Origin: Serratia symbiotica str. 'Cinara cedri'
GTDB taxonomy: Bacteria; Pseudomonadota; Gammaproteobacteria; Enterobacterales; Enterobacteriaceae
NCBI GenBank assembly: GCA_000238975.1
Contig: CP002295.1
Location: forward strand, 992,001-1,056,000
DNA length: 64,000 nt
Direction of reading: 5' to 3'
Part shown: piece by piece, positions 57,521 through 64,000 of the stretch
Layout of the letters: the number at the start of each line of letters is the position of its first letter
How positions within the stretch are numbered: position 1 is the stretch's first letter
The notes under the pieces: model-generated
Seen by the model: the letters and a program-made list of their open reading frames with translations, nothing else
The model's database searches: none
What the model was told of the DNA's origin: nothing
Position numbers and translations under genes: made by a program

Positions 57521-59501
57521 CTTTCAAGCCTGCCTTGCTCAATTGTTTATAATGTTTATTTTCAATATACTGAATTTCATCTACTGGTATATAATAATCA
57601 ATATTTTCATCGAAGCTCTTAGCTATCCATGCTACTATAATGCCTATGAAACCAACGATAGCCATCCACCAAATATTCCAAATCATTGCGAAACTGAATA
57701 GCAAACTAAATCCAGCAATAATAACGCCAGCACTTGTATTTTTAGGCATATGAATTGGCTCATATCTAATTGGTTTATTATATGCCTCGTCTTTTTCTTT
57801 TAGGTACCAAAATTCATCACGATCATGAATTTGTGGCACTACTGCAAAATTATATAACGGAGGTGGAGATGAAGTTGACCATTCCAGTGTACGAGCATTC
57901 CATGGGTCGCCAGTAAAATCACGATTATACTCACGATCACGCACACTAACAAAAATCTGAATCAGCTGAAATAAGATACCACAGGCAATCAATGTGGCAC
58001 CGCAAGCAGCTACCACTAACAGAGAATGAAATGCGGGATTAATATTTTGACTAAGACGACGAGTCATGCCCATAAAACCAAGAGCATATAGGGGCATGAA
58101 GGCAATAAAAAAACCAATTATCCAGCACCAAAATGCACGAATGCCCCATATTTCATTAAGACGAAAACCAAAAATTTTAGGGAACCAGTAAGTTAATCCG
58201 GCAAAGCAACCGAACACCACGCCGCCAATAATCACATTATGAAAATGAGCAATTAGAAATAAACTATTATGCAGCACAAAATTAGCAGCTGGCACCGCTA
58301 GTAGAACACCAGTCATCCCGCCTATAGAAAAAGTAATTATAAACCCAATAGTCCATAACATAACAGAATTAAACTGTATACGCCCTTGATATAATGTAAA
58401 CAACCAGTTAAAGATCTTAACGCCAGTTGGAATAGAAATTATCATAGTGGCAATGCCAAAGAAAGCGTTCACATTCGCGCCTGACCCCATAGTAAAAAAG
58501 TGGTGCAACCATACAATAAATGACAACAAAGTAATAGCAATAGTTGCCCAAACTAAAGAGGTATAACCAAACAAACGTTTTTTAGAAAAAGTAGCAGTAA
58601 CTTCAGAAAAAATACCAAATACAGGTAACGCTAAAATATAAACTTCTGGGTGGCCCCAAGCCCAAATCAAATTAATATACATCATCATATTACCACCCAT
58701 ATCGTTGGTGAAGAAATGAGTACCAAGATATCTATCTAGGGTTAGTAACGCGATAGTTACAGTAAGAATAGGAAACGAAACAATAATAAGAACATTAGTA
58801 CAAAGAACTGTCCAAGTAAATACCGGCATCTTCATTAACGACATACCTGGAGCACGCATCTTTATAATAGTAGAGAAAAAATTTATACCAGTCATAAGAG
58901 TGCCTAATCCGGACACTTGTAAACTCCATATCCAGTAATCAACCCCTACGCCGGGGCTATACTTTTTACCAGATAACGGCGGATATGCCAGCCAACCAGT
59001 TTGTGCAAATTCACCAATGCCCAAGGAGAGGTTAATTAACAAAACCCCTACAACAAATAACCAGAAACTTAAGGAATTAAGAAATGGAAAAGCCACGTCA
59101 CGCGCACCGATTTGTAATGGTATTACAATATTCATTAGACCAATCACAAGTGGCATTGCCATAAAGAAAATCATAATTACGCCATGAGCAGTGAAAATTT
59201 GATCATAATGATGAGGAGATAAAAACCCAGACTCGCCTGCAGAAGCGATCGCCTGCTGACTCCTCATCATTATAGCATCTGCAAAGCCACGCAACAGCAT
59301 AACTATTGCTATCATGATATACATGATACCAATTTTTTTATGATCGACCGACGTTAACCAATGCTCCCATAGCCACCTCCATTTACCTAGATATGTTACA
59401 AGCGACACAAGAACCATACCGCCAATAATAATCGCAATAACAGCAAGCATAATAATTGGCTCGTGATATGGAATAGCATCAAGCGTTAATTTTCCGAACA
59501 T
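57510..59501 (-). CDS. cyoB: Cytochrome bo3 ubiquinol oxidase subunit I
   Basis: Catalytic subunit with low-spin heme b, high-spin heme o3 and CuB; it reduces O2 and pumps protons. The 663 residues equal E. coli CyoB, with about 15 membrane helices. Heme and copper ligands are in [15 protein letters not shown] (His106), [15 protein letters not shown] (His284 and Tyr288), WLHHFFTMG (His333-His334) and [12 protein letters not shown] (His419, His421). The quinol-site region around [14 protein letters not shown] is intact. The start overlaps the 3' end of cyoA by 23 bases. The operon order cyoA-B-C-D-E is complete. Confidence 0.98.
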   Translation of the reverse strand: MFGKLTLDAIPYHEPIIMLAVIAIIIGGMVLVSLVTYLGKWRWLWEHWLTSVDHKKIGIMYIMIAIVMLLRGFADAIMMRSQQAIASAGESGFLSPHHYDQIFTAHGVIMIFFMAMPLVIGLMNIVIPLQIGARDVAFPFLNSLSFWLFVVGVLLINLSLGIGEFAQTGWLAYPPLSGKKYSPGVGVDYWIWSLQVSGLGTLMTGINFFSTIIKMRAPGMSLMKMPVFTWTVLCTNVLIIVSFPILTVTIALLTLDRYLGTHFFTNDMGGNMMMYINLIWAWGHPEVYILALPVFGIFSEVTATFSKKRLFGYTSLVWATIAITLLSFIVWLHHFFTMGSGANVNAFFGIATMIISIPTGVKIFNWLFTLYQGRIQFNSVMLWTIGFIITFSIGGMTGVLLAVPAANFVLHNSLFLIAHFHNVIIGGVVFGCFAGLTYWFPKIFGFRLNEIWGIRAFWCWIIGFFIAFMPLYALGFMGMTRRLSQNINPAFHSLLVVAACGATLIACGILFQLIQIFVSVRDREYNRDFTGDPWNARTLEWSTSSPPPLYNFAVVPQIHDRDEFWYLKEKDEAYNKPIRYEPIHMPKNTSAGVIIAGFSLLFSFAMIWNIWWMAIVGFIGIIVAWIAKSFDENIDYYIPVDEIQYIENKHYKQLSKAGLKDVN

Positions 59502-60462
59502 AACTTATCTCCTCAGATCTGGCACGAATATGTTCGCCGCCAATGTATGTATCATCTCTTATATCTATGCATGGATGCATAGTAGCACCGTGATGCATGT
59601 CAGTATCACTGATAAACTTTGCAATAGTGTCTTTAAATAAATTCGGCTTTACGCTGGAAAAATAGGCGACTGCATTATTTTGACTCGGCATAGCTAGTTC
59701 ATTAAAATCATTGGTAGAGTTAAGATTCTTAGGTGATTTTTTAATTTTAGCTACCCACTTATCAAAAATGTCTTGAGTCGAAGTAACAATCGCAGTAAAC
59801 TTCATACCAGAAAACCCACTACCACTGTAACTACTAGAAATACCAGCGTATTCACCAGCTTCTTTACCAATCAAATATAGTTTAGTTTGCATACCCGCCA
59901 TAGCATAAATCTGCCCACCTAACTGACTGATAAAAAATGAATTCATTACTGATGCAGAAGTAATTTTAAATTGAACAGGAACATCTTTCGGAAATGCTAA
60001 TTCATTAACAGTAGCAATACCTTGTTCTGGATAAATAAATAACCATTTCCAATCGAGTGATATCACTTCAATACTCATGGGTTTCTTGTCAGTGACAATC
60101 GGTTTAAAAGGATCAAGATCATGAGTAGTCTTCCAGGTAATAGTACCGAGAATGGCAATAATAATAACTGGAATTGTCCAAACAACTACTTCAATCTTAT
60201 TAGAGTGTTCCCAGTTAGGACGATATTTTGCTTTTTTATTAGAGCCTCGATACTTCCAGGCAAAAGTGAGCGCCATTAAAATAACTGGTATAACCACAAT
60301 GAGCATTAACAAAATTGCAGTAATAATTAATGAGCGTTGTTCAATACTAATTACCCCTTTAGGGTGCATCAATACCATATTATTATGGCAACCACTAAGC
60401 GCTACTATTTCTACAATGATTGATATGATTCCAATAATATTACTATATTTCCTCAGTCTCAT
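59479..60462 (-). CDS. cyoA: Cytochrome bo3 ubiquinol oxidase subunit II
   Basis: Membrane-anchored lipoprotein subunit with a periplasmic cupredoxin fold that in this family lacks CuA. The 327 residues include a signal peptide with lipobox LSGC (Cys25), two membrane helices (about 45-67 and 90-107), and the conserved [26 protein letters not shown] and GFSGMKF stretches. E. coli CyoA has 315 residues; here the C-terminal tail after FKDTIAKFI is unlike E. coli and extends into cyoB by 23 bases. The stop codon may have been lost and replaced by one further on. The promoter could not be assigned; an imperfect 25-bp duplication lies upstream (60567-60616). Confidence 0.96.
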   Translation of the reverse strand: MRLRKYSNIIGIISIIVEIVALSGCHNNMVLMHPKGVISIEQRSLIITAILLMLIVVIPVILMALTFAWKYRGSNKKAKYRPNWEHSNKIEVVVWTIPVIIIAILGTITWKTTHDLDPFKPIVTDKKPMSIEVISLDWKWLFIYPEQGIATVNELAFPKDVPVQFKITSASVMNSFFISQLGGQIYAMAGMQTKLYLIGKEAGEYAGISSSYSGSGFSGMKFTAIVTSTQDIFDKWVAKIKKSPKNLNSTNDFNELAMPSQNNAVAYFSSVKPNLFKDTIAKFISDTDMHHGATMHPCIDIRDDTYIGGEHIRARSEEISYVRKINA

Positions 60463-62485
60463 ATAATGACTCCAATTGCAAATACTTTATTATCATTTTA
60501 TGCATATAGACATTTTACGAGAATAACGCAGCACTGTAAACATACTTACAGATATACTGCTATTACTTTAAACCACTGACTTTGAACTACATTTAAACCA
60601 CTGACTTCAAGCTACATAAGGTATACTAATAGTACTAATCTTATTTACGCTACCTATCTTTTGAATTCCTAAAATACTTAAATTTTTCTCTTATATTATA
60701 ACTAATTAATTAATTAATCATATATTTGTATATAATAATTAAGTATAATATGCATTTTGATATATCTTGAGAACTTACTAAAGACATGTACGCTACTAAG
60801 TTAGTATAGTCTGTTAATCGATACATAGATACTCCGATGTCTATGTAGCTAACTAAAAGAATTTATTATGATATTGTCTAACGTAGATGAAAGGCCTGTT
60901 AAGAACAATAATAATCTAAGTATATGCGATGATATACTAAAATATATATTAAAAATAAAAAATATATTTATAATGCATATTACTTACTTTTATGCATTAT
61001 TTGATTCTAAATATATTTTATAATAATAAAAAACAATTTTTGTTATTAATATTAAACTCATAAACTTAATCATAGAGATTTTATTATAAAATATCATAAT
61101 TATTACTTATACTTACTAAATTATTACTTTTACTTCCTAAGTAAACTTAATGCAATTCTAGTGATATAAAACTAACTAAAGCCTTAAATTACTAATACTA
61201 TTACCTTAATAACTAATACTAAAGTAAGCTTTGGTTATATAATTCTGCTAATTAGTGGCAGAATTGCAATCTTATCATCACCTAAATAATAAAGATATCT
61301 AATATATCCCTTGCATAAAGCATGTTTAGAGGAAATGTTTACTTAACTACTCTCAGGTAAGAGATATAAGACATAATGATAATTTTCAAATTTATTCTTC
61401 GATAATCAAAATACTAAAAATACTAGAAAATAAGACTATTAATCAGCATAGTACCAAACTAAGTAATACAATACTAACAGCATTATGTTAAGTTATATAC
61501 TCAAATTCTATTTAAATATCAGTGTTCAATATGTACTTTTAGTAAAGTAACTAATGGCCTATTAAAAATTTTGTCAGATTAATCTAGGTATTTTGCTAAA
61601 TCAATATTTTAATTATGATGCACTACAGCACGATATTTTAGGGAAATAAAATTTCCTGTGATCGCTTAACAAAACCTGCTGCAATATGTCTCAAACACAA
61701 CAGAGTCTATAAATTATAGTAGAGTAGTAGAGTCATTAAGTATAAAATTAATATTTTATTTTTTAATGTCTTCTTTTACCAAGTGAAGAAAGACATATTT
61801 ATTTTACTGATTATTTTAATATCAGTACGCCCACACTTCTACATCAGTATATAGATTATTAATCATAACTAACAAATAAATTATGCTATAATATCTAATC
61901 CTATCCTAGTTAAAAAATGAATATATTTTTTAGTGATTACTATAAAGAAACATATATCGCAAATAAAAATTAAATGTTCTTTATACTATCATATAATAAA
62001 AGTTATGATTAAAACTATTTATAGTTAATTTTTGATTAATAGTTATTGACTACAATAATTACATTATTAACAATATATTTAATAAAATTATGATAGCGTA
62101 AGTGACCTAATACTAACGATAATACTGAGTAAATGAAAATCACGTGTCTTAGTAATTACTGTATTATTTTAATTTATTTAGATGTCATTAAAACAATATA
62201 ATTGTCATAAATTATTAACTATGGATGTAGCAATAAATATGTATTTATCTCTATATTTATTATTTGCCAATAAGGTACACTTAACTTACAGATCACATCA
62301 AATTCATGCCAAGATACTCAGTTGGTTATCTACCACTTATCGCGGAAGAAGTAGTAGTGTTTCCTAGCAAGGCAACAAAATATAGTATATATTAGTAATT
62401 ATTATATTTATAAATAAATAATTATAATATGAGATTATGCTCAATAATTATTATATTTATATCTAATATTATAAGGATTCCCCTT
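60463..62485. other. 2 kb decayed region between cyoA and bolA
   Basis: E. coli has ampG and yajG here (both on the cyo strand). Neither is intact. A 61-codon + strand frame at 62182-62367 has no motif. On the opposite strand near 62290-62330 a faint PTEYLGMNLM could be a yajG trace but is too short to call. Confidence 0.5.
60567..60616. repeat. 25-bp tandem duplication upstream of cyoA
   Basis: Two adjacent 25-base copies beginning TTTAAACCACTGACTT and ending CTACA differ at two positions. They lie about 105-155 bases upstream of the cyoA start and could include regulatory DNA. Confidence 0.85.
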
Positions 62486-62794
62486 ATGGTTCATGAAACA
62501 ATAGAAGAGAAGTTAAAAGCAGCGTTTAAACCTGAGCATCTAGATATAATTAATGAAAGCTATCAACACAACGTACCTATCAACTCTGAAAGCCATTTCA
62601 AAATAATATTAGTTAGCAATTTCTTTATTAAAAAAACACTCTTAGCACGTCATAGATCGATATATAGTGTGCTAACAGCAGAAATGGCAAATGGGTTGCA
62701 CGCGCTAGTCTTGCATACTTATACCTTAGATGAGTGGAAAAAAAAACAGGACATTATTTCTGTTTTACCACATAGTTACTGTAAAGAATTCTAA
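62486..62794 (+). CDS. bolA: BolA-family protein
   Basis: Small BolA-domain protein that works with monothiol glutaredoxin in iron-sulfur handling and in E. coli also acts as a morphology and stress regulator. The 102 residues compare with 105. Conserved parts are EEKLKAAF at the N-terminus, ESYQHNVP...ESHFKIILVS in the middle, and the signature RHRSIYSVLTAEM...HALVLHTYTLDEW with the cluster-binding His. The frame is open 19 codons upstream, but homology and an AAGGATT ribosome binding site place the start at the ATG 62486. It lies just upstream of tig, as in E. coli. Confidence 0.94.
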   Translation: MVHETIEEKLKAAFKPEHLDIINESYQHNVPINSESHFKIILVSNFFIKKTLLARHRSIYSVLTAEMANGLHALVLHTYTLDEWKKKQDIISVLPHSYCKEF

Positions 62795-63163
62795 ACATCC
62801 AATTAACATTGACAACAATAGTAAAATTATTTCTCTTGATTTAGGGATTATAAAGAGTAATTTCAGGAGCAACCTGTGAGTGATTTATGATTTTAGCTTT
62901 CACGATCGCAGAGATCATTACTAGGCATATGTCAGCCTAATACGTGAGCTAAATAATCACTAAGTCAATAAAATATATATTTTAATACGCTAGTATTACT
63001 TTGCTTTCTTCAGCTATCACCGCAGGCACTGCTATAATATTATGTTTTATTCTTCTAGAATAGTTTTGGTACACTTCTATCGTTAGGGTCTCTGTTCTAT
63101 ATTTAGCTGTAATGGTAATTGAGTGAAGTGAACAGAGCACTGTGATTTTTTTGAGGTAAAAAG
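62795..63163. other. bolA-tig spacer
   Basis: About 370 bases, similar in length to the E. coli spacer, containing the tig leader. The last 100 bases are GC-richer than other gaps. A minus-strand frame at 62982-63176 has no motif. No clear terminator or promoter was assigned. Confidence 0.45.
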
Positions 63164-64000
63164 ATGCAAGTTTCATTAGTAACCACTCAAGGTCTCGGGC
63201 GTCGTCTTTCTATTACCGTGCCTGCTGAAAGCATTAGTGAGGCAGTTAACAATAAATTAATTCATGCCATAAAAAACATTAGCATTGATGGCTTCCGTAA
63301 AGGAAAAGTACCACGTAAGATCATTGAACAGCGTTATAGATCTTCTATTAGCAAAGACGTGCTCAATGAAACAATGCGATGCTGCTTTATTGATACAATA
63401 ACTAAAGAAAATATTCATCCAGCAGGTGCGCCGAATTATCTAGCAGGAGAATATAGAGAAGGTAAAGATTTTAATTTTGTCATTGAGTTTGAAGTATATC
63501 CAGACATTAAACTAAAAAATTTAAAAAATATTGAAATCGAGATGCCAGTTGTTGAAGTTACTGATAACGATATTGACACAATGATAAAAACTTTACGCAC
63601 GCAACAGGCAACCTGGCAGATAAGTAATGACACAACCAAGACTGGAGACCGCGTAACCATTAGGTTCACTAGTTCCATAGAAAACGAAGCATTTGAAGGC
63701 GCCCGCGATTCTGATTTTATTCTAGTTATAGGTCAAGGACGCATGATGACAGATTTTGAAGAAGGTTTGATTGGCCACAATGCTGGAGAAGAGTTCATTA
63801 TTGATGCTTACTGCCCAGAAGACTGTCATGCAAAAAATCTAAAAAGTAAAAAAGCTAAATTTACTATTTTTCTTAAAAAAGTTGAAAAACGTGAACTGCC
63901 AGAACTAAATAAAGATTTTATAAAGTATTTTGGTGTAACTGATGGCTCAATAGATAGTTTGCGCAAAGAGGTAAGCAAAAATATGGAGCGTGAACTTAAA
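63164..64000 (+). CDS. tig: Trigger factor, truncated by the window end
   Basis: Ribosome-associated chaperone and peptidyl-prolyl isomerase that meets nascent chains at the exit tunnel. The window holds the first 279 of an expected 430-odd codons, all open. The N-terminal domain begins [17 protein letters not shown] and carries the L23-binding signature GFRKGKVP at residues 43-50. The PPIase domain (about 150-245) is present, with GDRVTIRF and [24 protein letters not shown]. The start of the C-terminal arm, [15 protein letters not shown], is also seen. An AGGTAAAAAG site lies before the ATG at 63164. In E. coli clpP-clpX-lon follow. Confidence 0.97.
   Translation, partial: MQVSLVTTQGLGRRLSITVPAESISEAVNNKLIHAIKNISIDGFRKGKVPRKIIEQRYRSSISKDVLNETMRCCFIDTITKENIHPAGAPNYLAGEYREGKDFNFVIEFEVYPDIKLKNLKNIEIEMPVVEVTDNDIDTMIKTLRTQQATWQISNDTTKTGDRVTIRFTSSIENEAFEGARDSDFILVIGQGRMMTDFEEGLIGHNAGEEFIIDAYCPEDCHAKNLKSKKAKFTIFLKKVEKRELPELNKDFIKYFGVTDGSIDSLRKEVSKNMERELK

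Noticed and set aside
62290-62330. Possible yajG trace on minus strand
   Set aside because: A single short segment (PTEYLGMNLM) without support from neighbouring segments.
62182-62367. 61-codon + strand frame upstream of bolA
   Set aside because: No homology recalled, and ampG/yajG of the other strand are expected here.

Overview
The window looks like part of the chromosome of a host-restricted gammaproteobacterium of the order Enterobacterales, at an intermediate stage of genome decay. The 29 intact or window-truncated protein genes are close in length and motif to their Escherichia coli counterparts and keep enterobacterial gene order. They cover only about 46% of the window. The rest is very AT-rich DNA with no credible long reading frame. 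No insertion sequence, integron, prophage or CRISPR array is visible. This pattern fits an obligate or co-obligate insect symbiont; a low-coding-density aphid Serratia symbiotica type is one possibility, but the species is an inference.

Layout: 1-7053 has no gene. argS (+) and murJ (-) flank a gap where enterobacteria often carry flagellar genes. A dead grxB precedes the lipoprotein gene yceB (+). A 4.6 kb gap leads to cspC (-), preceded by a frameshifted yobF. After a 4 kb gap comes rseC (+), with the 3' end of a dead rseB before it and a dead lepA after it. Next are tRNA-Gly, pgsA and uvrC (all -) with a dead uvrY upstream, then tRNA-Ser(UGA) (-). gyrA (-) is followed by a dead ubiG and the nrdA-nrdB-yfaE cluster (+).

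From 40.3 kb to the end the order matches the E. coli queA-to-tig region: (dead queA) tgt yajC secD secF (dead nrdR) ribD ribH nusB thiL pgpA on +, then dxs ispA (dead xseB) and cyoE-D-C-B-A on -, then bolA and tig on + (tig runs off the window).

The surviving genes cover arginyl-tRNA charging, lipid II flipping, DNA supercoiling and excision repair, aerobic dNTP synthesis, queuine-type tRNA modification, Sec translocation, riboflavin, thiamine pyrophosphate, isoprenoids, phosphatidylglycerol and a complete cytochrome bo3 oxidase.

The most useful result is that much of the apparent non-coding DNA can still be read as specific dead genes. Using expected neighbours as a guide, nine fossils were read by eye: grxB, yobF, rseB, lepA, uvrY, ubiG, queA, nrdR and xseB. 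Some losses have consequences. ubiG is dead while the ubiquinol oxidase is intact, queA is dead while tgt is intact, and nrdR is dead while NrdR-box-like palindromes remain before nrdA. Comparisons with E. coli proteins are from memory, with no database search.
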